DNA from: DASRBO01 sp035653595
GTDB lineage: Bacteria; Actinomycetota; Acidimicrobiia; Acidimicrobiales; JAJPHE01
Length of the DNA: 64,000 bases
NCBI GenBank assembly: GCA_035653595.1
Contig: DASRBO010000195.1
Coordinates: forward strand, 11,281-75,280
Direction: 5' to 3'
Numbering within the stretch: the stretch's first letter is position 1; every line of letters begins with the position of its first letter. Below are positions 43,132 to 51,507 of this stretch, one piece after another. Made by a program: the position numbers and the translations under genes. The notes beneath the pieces were generated by a model that saw nothing but the letters and a program-made list of their open reading frames with translations, was not told where the DNA came from and did no database searches.

Positions 43132-44129
43132 TGCCTACCTCCCCGATCCCAGAAGCCCGGACCGAGCGGCACGCCGTAGCTGGACGCCGCCCGGATATAG
43201 CCGTTGTCGTCGACCATCAGGGGCAGCTGCGGCAGCGGCCGCGGCGCCGGCCCGAAGATCACCTTTGCCCCGTTGAGCACGTCGAAGGTGGACTGGTGGC
43301 AGGGGCACAGCAGCGTGGCGAACTGGCCCTCGTACTGGCCCACCGGGCAGCCGGCGTGGGTGCAGACCTTGGAGAAGGCGATGTAGCCCTGGGGCGACCA
43401 CGAGGCCTTCTCCGGCTGGTTGGGGGGGTACACCGGCTCCGACGCCACCCGGATGAGCAGGGTCTGGTCCATGGCGATGTCGGTGGAGCCGCGGGGGAAC
43501 ACGGTCTCATAGTCGCCCACGGCCAGGTCGGAGACGTGCACCGCCTTGCCCTGCTCGTTTATGAGCAGGTCGCCCTTCTTCCAGCCGGAGCCGAAGAAGT
43601 ACTTCTGGTCGACCGGGTTCTTGTCGGTGAGGGAGCGGATCGGGAACAGCAGCACCGCCGTCATGGCCCCCGCCGCCCCCAGGAACAGCTTGACCAGCAT
43701 GCTGCGCCGGCCCTCCACGGCCACCTGGCCCCGCCGGAAGGTGCGGGCGAACTTCTCCTGGTTCTCCGGGGTGGTGAGGACCTCGCGCTCCTCGACGAAG
43801 GGGCCCCGGGGCATGAGGTACTTGCCCCAGGCGGCCATGCCGACGCCGATCCCGCCGAAGATCACGAACAGCAGCGCCCCCTCCGCCTGGGGTTGGCCGC
43901 CGATGGCGTAGGTGTAGCCCAGGCCGATGGTGGCCAGGACGCTCACGATGAAGCACAGGCCGACGAAGAACTCCACCCGGCCGGGGTGCTCGGAGGTGAT
44001 CGACATCTGCTCGGCCCAGCGCTCCCCCTCGGCGTCCAGGGGGGCGGCCACCGGGGTGGAGGGCGGGACCGCCGGGGCGGGCGGCGCCGGCGGGGTGGCC
44101 TCGCCGCCGTTGTCGGTCTTGTCGCTCAT
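43128..44129 (-). CDS. qcrA: Menaquinol-cytochrome c reductase Rieske subunit
   Basis: A 333-residue actinobacterial QcrA. The N-terminus is Pro/Ala-rich and is followed by about three helices (VEFFVGLCFIVSVLATIGLGYTY..., LFVIFGGIGVGMAAWG, LFLGAAGAMTAVLLF). The C-terminal Rieske domain has C256-T-H258-AGC261 and C275-P-C277-H278-QS, giving both Cys/His ligand pairs and the stabilising disulfide. It relays electrons from quinol at QcrB to QcrC. It overlaps qcrC and qcrB by 4 bases each. Confidence 0.96.
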   Translation of the reverse strand: MSDKTDNGGEATPPAPPAPAVPPSTPVAAPLDAEGERWAEQMSITSEHPGRVEFFVGLCFIVSVLATIGLGYTYAIGGQPQAEGALLFVIFGGIGVGMAAWGKYLMPRGPFVEEREVLTTPENQEKFARTFRRGQVAVEGRRSMLVKLFLGAAGAMTAVLLFPIRSLTDKNPVDQKYFFGSGWKKGDLLINEQGKAVHVSDLAVGDYETVFPRGSTDIAMDQTLLIRVASEPVYPPNQPEKASWSPQGYIAFSKVCTHAGCPVGQYEGQFATLLCPCHQSTFDVLNGAKVIFGPAPRPLPQLPLMVDDNGYIRAASSYGVPLGPGFWDRGGRQ

Positions 44130-45004
44130 GCCCGGTCCCCGATCCAGAAGGCGGCCAGCATCATCAGTCCCACGCCCATGCCGATGCCGATCAGGCCCTC
44201 GGTCACCGGCCCGATGTGGCCCAGCGCCAGCCCGCCGTGGTCCTGGGGCTTGGTGATGTACCCGACGTAGCGGATGATGTCGGCCACGTCCTTGTCCGAC
44301 AGGGTGGAGGCGGCGAAGCGGGGCATGTTGCCCGGGCCGGTGCGGATGGCCTCGGCGATCTGGCGGGGGGTGTCAGGGGCGAGCGACGGGGCGAAGGCGC
44401 CGTAGCTGAGCACCCCACCCACGGCCAGGTAGCTGTGGCAGGTGGCGCAGTTGTCGCGGAACAGCTCCCCGCCCCGCTGCAGGTCCGCCCCCCTGGTGTT
44501 GACCGACGGGATGCCGTCCCCGCCCGGGGCCACGGATCCGACGTAGGCGGCGATCTCGCCGGCCTGCTTCTCGTCGTAGAGGGGCTGCTTGCGGATGGCC
44601 TGGGCGGTCGGGATCTCCAGCGGCATGCGCCCGGTGGAGACCCAGAAGTCCACCGCCGCCGGCCCGAGGCCGGCGATGGTCGGGGCCCGGACGGTGCCCT
44701 GGCCCTGCACGCCGTGGCAGGAGGCGCATGACTGCAGGAACATCTGGTGGCCCTTGGCCACCGCCGAGGCGTTGCCGGCCTCGGCCGCCTGCTGGGCGGC
44801 GAACTGGGCCGCCCCGCTGGGGTTGGGGGGCGAGTTGAACCCCACCCCGCTGCTGCCGTAGGCGTTGGTGGTGGGCGGGCTGGAGCCGCCGGTGGCGGCA
44901 CCGGCGCCCCGTCCGAACAGCAGCACGGTCATGGCCGCCACGACCAGGACCAGCAGGGCGTGGGGAAGCAGGGAGCGCAGACGCTTGGGGGGCAGAGTGG
45001 TCAT
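44126..45004 (-). CDS. qcrC: Diheme cytochrome c subunit of the bc1 complex
   Basis: A 292-residue membrane-anchored diheme cytochrome. An N-terminal helix (residues ~15-32) precedes heme motifs C93-AS-C96-H97 and C186-AT-C189-H190, and a C-terminal anchor (LIGIGMGVGLMMLAAFWIG) follows. In actinobacteria QcrC passes electrons directly to CtaC within the bc1-aa3 supercomplex, replacing soluble cytochrome c. ATG 45004 overlaps the ctaE stop (ATGA); the longer open frame starting at 45043 lies inside ctaE. Confidence 0.96.
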   Translation of the reverse strand: MTTLPPKRLRSLLPHALLVLVVAAMTVLLFGRGAGAATGGSSPPTTNAYGSSGVGFNSPPNPSGAAQFAAQQAAEAGNASAVAKGHQMFLQSCASCHGVQGQGTVRAPTIAGLGPAAVDFWVSTGRMPLEIPTAQAIRKQPLYDEKQAGEIAAYVGSVAPGGDGIPSVNTRGADLQRGGELFRDNCATCHSYLAVGGVLSYGAFAPSLAPDTPRQIAEAIRTGPGNMPRFAASTLSDKDVADIIRYVGYITKPQDHGGLALGHIGPVTEGLIGIGMGVGLMMLAAFWIGDRA

Positions 45005-45615
45005 CCTTTGAGGAGGAAGATCGCGCTGTAGAGGAACACCCACACGATGTCGACGAAGTGCCAGTAGTAGGTCACCACCTGGAACACGGAGCGTTCGCCC
45101 GGGTCACCTCCGGGCCCGGCCATGCGGCCGAGGAACGCCACCATCGCCACCAGACCGACGAAGACGTGCAGTCCGTGCAGTCCGGTCATGAGGAAGAACA
45201 GCGAGGAGAAGGCGTTGGTCGAGATGTGGAACTCGACGTGGAACCACTCGTAGCCCTGGTTGGCCAGGAACAGCGAGCCCATGATGAAGCTGATCACGAC
45301 CCACCGGCGGGCCTGGGAACGGTTGTGGCGGCGCTCGTCGGACCACAGGGCCCGCTGCATGGTGAAGCTGGAGGCGACCAGGATGCCGGTGAAGATGCCG
45401 GACTGGAGCACGTCCAGGTGGATGCCCGCCGGCGGCCAGACCCCGTTGATGGTGTCGTTGGCCCGGACGGTGAAGTAGGCGGCGAACAGGCCGCTGAAGA
45501 ACATCAGCTCCGAGCCCAGCCAGATCATCACCCCGACGTTGAGAAGTCCGGGGCGACCGGGCATCCCGTCGGCGTGCAGGCGCGGCTTCGTCTGGGCGGC
45601 GATGGCCTCGGTCAC
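45001..45615 (-). CDS. ctaE: Cytochrome c oxidase subunit III
   Basis: A 204-residue five-helix subunit III. Recognisable blocks are IWLGSELMFFSGLFAAYFTVR, HGLHVFVGLVAMVAFLG and VTYYWHFVDIVWVFLYSAIFL, the conserved end of the family. It heads the ctaE-qcrC-qcrA-qcrB operon, separate from ctaC-ctaD-ctaF. GTG at 45613-45615. The response-regulator gene ends 54 bases upstream in the same direction, so read-through is possible. Confidence 0.95.
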   Translation of the reverse strand: MTEAIAAQTKPRLHADGMPGRPGLLNVGVMIWLGSELMFFSGLFAAYFTVRANDTINGVWPPAGIHLDVLQSGIFTGILVASSFTMQRALWSDERRHNRSQARRWVVISFIMGSLFLANQGYEWFHVEFHISTNAFSSLFFLMTGLHGLHVFVGLVAMVAFLGRMAGPGGDPGERSVFQVVTYYWHFVDIVWVFLYSAIFLLKG

Positions 45616-45669
45616 AGCCCCTTTTCCTAGTCCATATCCGCCGGACCAGGCACATCCCGACGGCGGCCC

Positions 45670-46302
45670 TCAGCCGACCAGGCCGAGCTGGATGGCCCGG
45701 GCCATCGCCTCCTGCCGGTTCCGGACCTCGAGCTTGGCGTAGATGTGGTTGAGATGGGTCTTGACGGTGGCCCCGGACAGGAACAGCCGGCGGGCGATCT
45801 CGTCGTTGGCCGCCCCCTCCACCAGGCATGCCAGGACCTGACGCTCGCGGGCCGTCAGCAGGTCGAGCATGGCCCCGGGGGGGCGCTCGGAGTGGACCAG
45901 GCCCACCAGGACCGTGGCCAGGCTGGGGGCCAGCACCCTCTGGCCCTTCATCACCCTCTCGACGGCCCCCCGCAGCTCGGCGGGTCCCACCGACGCCTCG
46001 AGGATGGCGTCGGCCCCGGCACCGGCCAGGGCGGCCAGCTCCTCGCGGCCGGGCCGGTGCACCATGGCCACCACCCGGGCACCGACGTCCTTGGCCACCT
46101 CCACCACCCCGGCGGCGTCGCCCTCGAGGTGGGCGCCCACCAGGCACAGACGGGGCGACAGCCGGCGCAGCTGGCCCACCGCCTCGCTGGCGGTGCCGGC
46201 CTCGCCCAGGATGCGATAGCTAAGCCCGGCCACCACCCGGCCGATACCAAGCCGGACGATCGGCCACGGATCGACCACCACAGCGCCGCTGGCCTGGGCC
46301 AC
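45670..46302 (-). CDS. NarL/LuxR-type response regulator with degenerate receiver
   Basis: A 210-residue protein. Residues ~8-120 have the receiver fold, but the usual Asp pair is reduced to D11 in VVVDPWP. The phospho-acceptor position aligns with G56 in LCLVGAHLEGD, and the conserved Lys is missing. Residues ~145-205 are a canonical LuxR-type helix-turn-helix (LTARERQVLACLVEGAANDEIAR...TVKTHLNHIYAKL). It is therefore likely phosphorylation-independent. No sensor kinase is adjacent. It lies immediately upstream of ctaE and diverges from a sigma-factor gene, both possible targets. GTG start. Confidence 0.85.
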   Translation of the reverse strand: MAQASGAVVVDPWPIVRLGIGRVVAGLSYRILGEAGTASEAVGQLRRLSPRLCLVGAHLEGDAAGVVEVAKDVGARVVAMVHRPGREELAALAGAGADAILEASVGPAELRGAVERVMKGQRVLAPSLATVLVGLVHSERPPGAMLDLLTARERQVLACLVEGAANDEIARRLFLSGATVKTHLNHIYAKLEVRNRQEAMARAIQLGLVG

Positions 46303-46446
46303 GCCCGGAGGCTAGGCGCCGGTCCGGTCCGAGCCGACTGACTAGTTCTTTTTGGCCGGCCCGATGGGGCCGCGATCCATGGTCCCTACGTGTCACCCGC
46401 CGGCGAGGGACCAACCGCGCGGCCGATGCGTGGACGGTCCCGGATG

Positions 46447-46454
46447 TCCGATAA
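46447..46454 (+). promoter_or_regulatory. Possible FliA/WhiG-type -10 element
   Basis: TCCGATAA matches 7 of 8 bases of the sigma-28/WhiG -10 consensus GCCGATAA and lies 8 bases before the ATG of a gene for that sigma class. No TAAA is found at the -35 distance, so the site is only suggestive of autoregulation. Confidence 0.3.
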
Positions 46455-46462
46455 CGGTAGAC

Positions 46463-47335
46463 ATGGCAGAAAGGCGCAGCACCTCAAAGAAGCACCTCAA
46501 CGACTCCGGCGTGGACGAGGACCAGCTGGTGCGTGAGCACCTCGGCCTGGTCCATAGGGCGGTCTCCGACATGCTCCAGCGGGTGCCCCGCCACGTGAGC
46601 CGCAGCGACCTGACCTCGGCCGCCATGGCGGGCCTGGCCCAGGCCGCCCGCAGCTACGACCCGGCCCGGGGCATCGCCTTCGACCGCTTCGCCTCCGCCC
46701 GCATCCGCGGCGCGCTCCTGGACGAGCTGCGCAGCAGAGACTGGGCCAGTCGCTCCGTGCGCTCGCGGGCCCGCCAGCTCAGCGCGGCGGTGGACGACCT
46801 GACGGCCACCATGGGCCAGGCCCCCAGCCCGGACCAGATCGCCCAGCACATCGGGGTCGACCGGGCCACCCTGGACGGCCTCACCGGCGACGTCCACCGG
46901 GCCGTCGTCCTGAACTTCGACTCCCTGGTCACCGAGGGTGACGGAGCCTCCCTCCTGCCGACCGAGGACAAGGGCCCCGACATCCAGTTGCTGGACCGCG
47001 AGCGGCGCTCCTACCTGGTCGACGCCGTGGCCAACCTGCCCGAGCGCATGCGGCACGTGATCGTCGGCTACTTCTTCGACGAGCGGCCCATGAAGGAGCT
47101 GGCCGACGAGCTGGGTGTCACCGAGTCCCGCATCTCCCAGATCCGGGGCGAGGCCATGGTGCTGCTGCGCACCGCCATCACCGCCCACCTCGACGAGGGC
47201 GACGCCCTGGTCGACCTGTCGCCCCGGACGGCCAAGCGCACGGCCGCCTACGTGGAGGCGGTGGGCGCCGGCTCGGACTGGCGCAGCCGCCTGGCCGTCG
47301 ACCCGGCCCGGCCCTGGGCCGCCCAGGCGTCCTGA
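46463..47335 (+). CDS. FliA/WhiG-family RNA polymerase sigma factor
   Basis: A 290-residue sigma-70 group 3 factor. Region 2 includes LVREHLGLVHRAVSDML, AAMAGLAQAARSYDPARGIAFDRFASARIRGALLDELRSRDWASRSVR, the hallmark of sigma-28/WhiG. Region 3 and region 4 follow (YFFDERPMKELADELGVTESRISQIRGEAMVLLR). The C-terminal ~45 residues beyond region 4 are extra. In motile bacteria this class drives flagellar genes, and in Streptomyces sporulation. No flagellar or sporulation gene is in the window. ATG 46463. Confidence 0.9.
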   Translation: MAERRSTSKKHLNDSGVDEDQLVREHLGLVHRAVSDMLQRVPRHVSRSDLTSAAMAGLAQAARSYDPARGIAFDRFASARIRGALLDELRSRDWASRSVRSRARQLSAAVDDLTATMGQAPSPDQIAQHIGVDRATLDGLTGDVHRAVVLNFDSLVTEGDGASLLPTEDKGPDIQLLDRERRSYLVDAVANLPERMRHVIVGYFFDERPMKELADELGVTESRISQIRGEAMVLLRTAITAHLDEGDALVDLSPRTAKRTAAYVEAVGAGSDWRSRLAVDPARPWAAQAS

Positions 47336-47397
47336 ACCGCCCCGCCGCCGGCTGACCTACCGGCGGCCGCCACCCCTCCCGCGCCTCCGGCCGACCC

Positions 47398-49515
47398 CTA
47401 GCCGGCCGGGGCCGGGGCCCGGACCATGGAGTCCAGCTCCGGGGGCAGCGGACGCGAGTGGACCACGGTCAACCGCCTGGTGGCCCGGGTGAGGGCCACA
47501 TACAGGGCCCGGGGCCCGTGATCGTCGGAGATCGAGCGGGGCTCCACCACGACCACCGAGTCGAACTCGAGGCCCTTGACCACCCCGACCGGCACCAGGG
47601 TGACCGTCTCGTCGAGGCCGGACACCTCAGGCACGCCGAAGGCCAGCCCGGCCCGGGCCAGCCCGGCGGCCAGCCGGTCGGCCCAGCCGTCTGGGCAGAC
47701 CACCGCCACCGTCCCGCCCCCCAGGGCCTGGGCCTCGCGGGTGGCGATGATGGCGATGGCGTCCTCCAGCCCGCCGGGCTCCACCGCCACGGCCACCGGC
47801 TCCTCCCCGGTGGAGCGGACGGACCGGGGCGGGCGCAGGCCGGGGGCGGCGGTCGCCAGCAGCCGGCCGGCGAGGTCCATCACCTCCGACGGGGTCCGGT
47901 AGTTGACGCTCAGCTCGACCACGACCGGGGCCCGTCTGGGCGACAGGTGGGCCATGACCGACTCCCAGCCCGACACCTGGGCGCCCGTCGCCTGGGCGAC
48001 GTCGCCCACGACCGTCATCGACCCCGATATCGAGCGGCGGGCCAGCATGCGCAGCTGCATCGGGGTCAGGTCCTGGGCCTCGTCGACCACGATGTGGCCG
48101 TAGGCCCGGGGCCCGTCGAGGTCCGCCCCGGCCCGCACCGGGCCGAGGAGCGTCCTGGCCTCGTCGAGCAGGGCCAGGTCGGCCGAGGTCCACGGGATGT
48201 CGGCCAGGGCCGTGCTGCGGGGGCGGTGCAGGAGGGCCAGCTCCTCCTGGCTGAATAGCGACCGCCCGGCCAGGCCCAGCAGGGCGGGCGCCCCGAACAG
48301 GTCGTGGAGCAGCTCCTGGGGGAGGAGCCGGGGCCACATGCGGTCGAGGGCCTCGGTCCAGTCGGGCCGGGCCCGGAGCTGGCGGCGGAGGTCCTCCGGA
48401 CTCAGCTCCCCCTCGTCGGGGCCCGCCAGACCGGTCCGCCGGGCCCGGCCGGCGGCCACCTGGTAGCGACGGTGGAGGGTCTGGGCCAGATGGGTCTCGA
48501 AGAAGCGCCGGCGCAGGTTGTGGGGGCCGTGGCGCCGGCGGGCGGCCGCCACCGCCGCCTCCGTGTCGGCCACCGTCAGGCTGAGCCGGTAGGGCCCGAT
48601 GCCGACCACCAGGTCGTGGCGCAGGGGACGCTGGCGGTCCCTCACCGCCCGCTTGAGCAGCCGGGCCATGCGGGCCTCCCCCTTGAGGGCGGCCGTGGCC
48701 GGCGCCTCCACCGCCCTGGCCCGCACCTCGGGGACCAGGCCGGCGATGGTGGTGAGCACGGCCCCGCTCTCGCCGAGGGACGGCAGGACCTGCTCGATGT
48801 AGCGCAGGAACAGCTGGTTCGGCCCCACCACCAGCACGCCCTGGCGCTCGAGGGGGAAGCGGTGGGTGTAGAGCAGGTACGCCGCCCGGTGCAGGGCCAC
48901 CGCCGTCTTGCCGGTGCCCGGGCCCCCCTGGACCACCAGCACCCCGGCCAGCGGGCCCCGGATGATCTCGTCCTGCTCGGCCTGGATGGTGGCCACGATG
49001 TCGCGCATGCGGCCGGTACGGGCCCGCTCGAGGGTGGACATGAGGGCGCCGCCCAGGGTCGGCTCGCCCAGCTCGCCCTCCCCGAAGGCCTCGTCCTCGA
49101 TGGCCAGCAGGCTCGGCCCGTCGGTGAGGAAGTGCCGGCGGCGGGCCAGGCCCATGGGGTGTGCGCCCGTCGCCCGGTAGAAGGGCTCGGCCACCGGGGC
49201 CCTCCAGTCCACCACCAGGGGCTCCTGGCCGGGCCCCGACACCGCCAGGCGCCCGATGTAGAAGGTCTCCGGGCCGTCCTCCAGGTCGATGCGGCCGAAG
49301 CACAGCGACTCCCGCCCGATGTCGAGCTGCTCCAGCCGGTGCAGGCTGGTGCGCACGATGACGTCGCGCTCCTCGCGGGCCTGGGGGGTCCCGCCCTTGC
49401 CCAGGGCGATCACCGAGCGCAGCATCTGGCGGGCCGACTCCCGCATGGCCTCGAGACCCTCGTAGGCCCTGTCGATGTACGACTGCTCGGCGGGTAGGTC
49501 CGGATGGCTCGACAA
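47398..49515 (-). CDS. HelD-like superfamily 1 helicase
   Basis: About 705 residues. An N-terminal coiled region (HPDLPAEQSYIDRAYEGLEAMRESARQML) is followed by VDWRAPVAEPFY, typical of HelD. The ATPase has Walker A in VVQGGPGTGKTAVALHRAAYLLYTHR, motif II VDEAQDLTPMQLRML, and motif VI VALTRATRRLTVVHS. HelD proteins bind RNA polymerase and release it from DNA or nucleic acid. TTG 49515 is chosen because homology starts there and GGAG lies just upstream; the open frame extends to 49749 without homology. It diverges from hemE by 61 bases. Confidence 0.85.
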   Translation of the reverse strand: MSSHPDLPAEQSYIDRAYEGLEAMRESARQMLRSVIALGKGGTPQAREERDVIVRTSLHRLEQLDIGRESLCFGRIDLEDGPETFYIGRLAVSGPGQEPLVVDWRAPVAEPFYRATGAHPMGLARRRHFLTDGPSLLAIEDEAFGEGELGEPTLGGALMSTLERARTGRMRDIVATIQAEQDEIIRGPLAGVLVVQGGPGTGKTAVALHRAAYLLYTHRFPLERQGVLVVGPNQLFLRYIEQVLPSLGESGAVLTTIAGLVPEVRARAVEAPATAALKGEARMARLLKRAVRDRQRPLRHDLVVGIGPYRLSLTVADTEAAVAAARRRHGPHNLRRRFFETHLAQTLHRRYQVAAGRARRTGLAGPDEGELSPEDLRRQLRARPDWTEALDRMWPRLLPQELLHDLFGAPALLGLAGRSLFSQEELALLHRPRSTALADIPWTSADLALLDEARTLLGPVRAGADLDGPRAYGHIVVDEAQDLTPMQLRMLARRSISGSMTVVGDVAQATGAQVSGWESVMAHLSPRRAPVVVELSVNYRTPSEVMDLAGRLLATAAPGLRPPRSVRSTGEEPVAVAVEPGGLEDAIAIIATREAQALGGGTVAVVCPDGWADRLAAGLARAGLAFGVPEVSGLDETVTLVPVGVVKGLEFDSVVVVEPRSISDDHGPRALYVALTRATRRLTVVHSRPLPPELDSMVRAPAPAG

Positions 49516-49576
49516 ATCGCTCCACGCCTGCGTACAGGGGGTCGATGAGTCTACCGCCCCGTAGGTAGGGTTCGAT

Positions 49577-50605
49577 GTGGGCTTCGACGACTCGGCCTTC
49601 ATCAGGGCCTGCCGCCGCCAGCCGGTCGACACCGTGCCGGTGTGGTTCATGCGCCAGGCGGGTCGGGCCCTGCCCGAGTACCGCCGCCTTCGGGCCGACC
49701 GGCCCTTCATGGCCACCGTCGCCGACCCCGAGGTGGCCTCCGAGATCACCCTCCAGCCCGTGCGCCGCTACGGGGTGGACGCCGCCATCCTCTTCTCCGA
49801 CATCGTGGTGCCCCTGGCCGCCATCGGGGTGGGGGTGGACATCGTGGCCGGGCGGGGCCCGGTGGTGGACCGGCCGTTCCGATCCGGGGCCGACCTCGAC
49901 CGTCTCCGACCCCTCGAACCGGAGGCGGACATCCCCCATGTCATCGACACCGTCAAGCTGGTCACCGCCGAGCTGGACGTGCCGCTGATCGGGTTCTGCG
50001 GGGCCCCCTTCACGGTGGCCAGCTACCTCATCGAGGGTGGCCCGTCGCGCGACTACGCCCTCACCAAGTCCCTCATGCGCTCCGAGCCCGAGCTTTTCGG
50101 CCGCCTGCTTGACCGCCTGGCCGACCTGTCGGTGGCCTTCCTGCGGGCCCAGGTGGGGGCGGGGGCCTCGGCGGTGCAGCTGTTCGACTCCTGGGCCGGG
50201 GCGTTGTCTGGCGCCGACTACCGCCGCCACGTGATGCCCGCCAGCGCCAAGGTGCTGGCCGGGGTGGCGGACCTGGGCGTGCCCCGCATCCATTTCGGGG
50301 TGGGTACCGGCGAGCTGCTGGGATTGATGGGAGAGGCCGGGGCCGACGTGGTCGGGGTGGACTGGCGGATCCCGCTGGACGAGGCCAGCCGGCGCATCGG
50401 GCCCGACCGGGCCGTGCAGGGCAACCTCGACCCCGCCCTGTGCCTGGCCCCCTGGCCGGTGGTGGAGGCCGAGGTGGCCGACATCCTCGACCGGGGCCAG
50501 CGGACGCCCGGCCACGTGTTCAACCTCGGCCACGGTGTCCTGCCTGACACCGACCCCGAGGTGCTGGCCCGGGTGGTGGAGCGGGTGCACAAGGGGCCGG
50601 CGTGA
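49577..50605 (+). CDS. hemE: Uroporphyrinogen decarboxylase
   Basis: A 342-residue enzyme that converts uroporphyrinogen III to coproporphyrinogen III. The family signatures [16 protein letters not shown] near the N-terminus and [17 protein letters not shown] in the middle are intact, as are the active-site Asp (ILFSDI) and the C-terminal [17 protein letters not shown] start lies 5 bases after a TAGGGT box, with no SD. It overlaps hemH by 4 bases (GTGA) and opens the heme operon. Confidence 0.96.
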   Translation: MGFDDSAFIRACRRQPVDTVPVWFMRQAGRALPEYRRLRADRPFMATVADPEVASEITLQPVRRYGVDAAILFSDIVVPLAAIGVGVDIVAGRGPVVDRPFRSGADLDRLRPLEPEADIPHVIDTVKLVTAELDVPLIGFCGAPFTVASYLIEGGPSRDYALTKSLMRSEPELFGRLLDRLADLSVAFLRAQVGAGASAVQLFDSWAGALSGADYRRHVMPASAKVLAGVADLGVPRIHFGVGTGELLGLMGEAGADVVGVDWRIPLDEASRRIGPDRAVQGNLDPALCLAPWPVVEAEVADILDRGQRTPGHVFNLGHGVLPDTDPEVLARVVERVHKGPA

Positions 50606-51507
50606 TCGGGGTGCTGCTCATGTCGTACGGGACGCCGGCCACCGCCGCCGACGTCGAGGCCTACTACACCCACATCCGCCGGGGTAACGAGCCCAGCCCC
50701 CAGCAGCTGGCCGACCTGCACCGGCGCTACGACGCCATCGGGGGGACCTCGCCCCTGGCCGCACGGACCGCCGACCAGGCCGCCGGCGTGCAGGCCGCCC
50801 TCGACGCCTCCCACCCCGGACGGTTCCGGGTGTTCCTCGGGACCAAGCACGCCCCCCCGTTCATCGAGGAGACGGTCAAGGCCATGGCCGGCGAGGGGGT
50901 GACCGAGGCGGTGGCGGCCGTGCTCGCCCCCCACTACTCCGCCCTGTCGGTGGGCGAGTACCTCGAGCGGGCCCGGGTGGCCGCCGACGAGGTGGGCATC
51001 ACCGTGCACGAGGTGCGCAGCTGGCACCTCGAGCCGGCCCTGGTCGGGCTGCTGGCCGACCGGCTGGGGCGGGCCCTGCAGCGGGTGGGCCGGCCCCCAG
51101 GTGCCACCGAGGTGCTGGTGACGGCGCACAGCCTGCCCAGCCGCATCGTGGCCGCCGGCGACCCCTATCCGGCCCAGCTGGAGGAGACCGCCCGGGCGGT
51201 GACCGAGGCGGCCGGGGTGACCCGGTGGCGCACCGCCTGGCAGAGCGCCGGGCGCACCCCCGAGGAGTGGCTGGGCCCGGACGTGACCGAGGCCATCGAG
51301 GAGGCGGCCGCCGAGAGTGCCGAGGCGGTGGTGGTGTGCCCGGCCGGGTTCACCTCCGACCACCTCGAGGTGCTCTACGACCTCGACATCGAGGCCAGGG
51401 CCGTCGCCCACGCCAAGGGCCTGGTCTTCGCCCGCACCGACTCGCTCAACGACGACCCCGCCTTCTGCGCCATGCTGGCCGAGGTGGTGGCCCGGGCGGT
51501 CCCGTGA
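50602..51507 (+). CDS. hemH: Ferrochelatase (coproporphyrin type expected)
   Basis: A 301-residue ferrochelatase. MSYGTP begins the fold. The catalytic His lies in [11 protein letters not shown] and the conserved Glu in the [15 protein letters not shown] region; the C-terminal [16 protein letters not shown] is typical. In actinobacteria the enzyme inserts iron into coproporphyrin III (CpfC). The coproheme decarboxylase gene that would finish the pathway is not in this window. 4-base overlaps on both sides. Confidence 0.93.
   Translation: MIGVLLMSYGTPATAADVEAYYTHIRRGNEPSPQQLADLHRRYDAIGGTSPLAARTADQAAGVQAALDASHPGRFRVFLGTKHAPPFIEETVKAMAGEGVTEAVAAVLAPHYSALSVGEYLERARVAADEVGITVHEVRSWHLEPALVGLLADRLGRALQRVGRPPGATEVLVTAHSLPSRIVAAGDPYPAQLEETARAVTEAAGVTRWRTAWQSAGRTPEEWLGPDVTEAIEEAAAESAEAVVVCPAGFTSDHLEVLYDLDIEARAVAHAKGLVFARTDSLNDDPAFCAMLAEVVARAVP

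Noticed and set aside
47627..50590. Minus-strand open frame of 987 codons across the helicase and hemE
   Set aside because: It is the wrong-frame shadow of the helicase and the antisense of hemE; the product is low-complexity with no domain.
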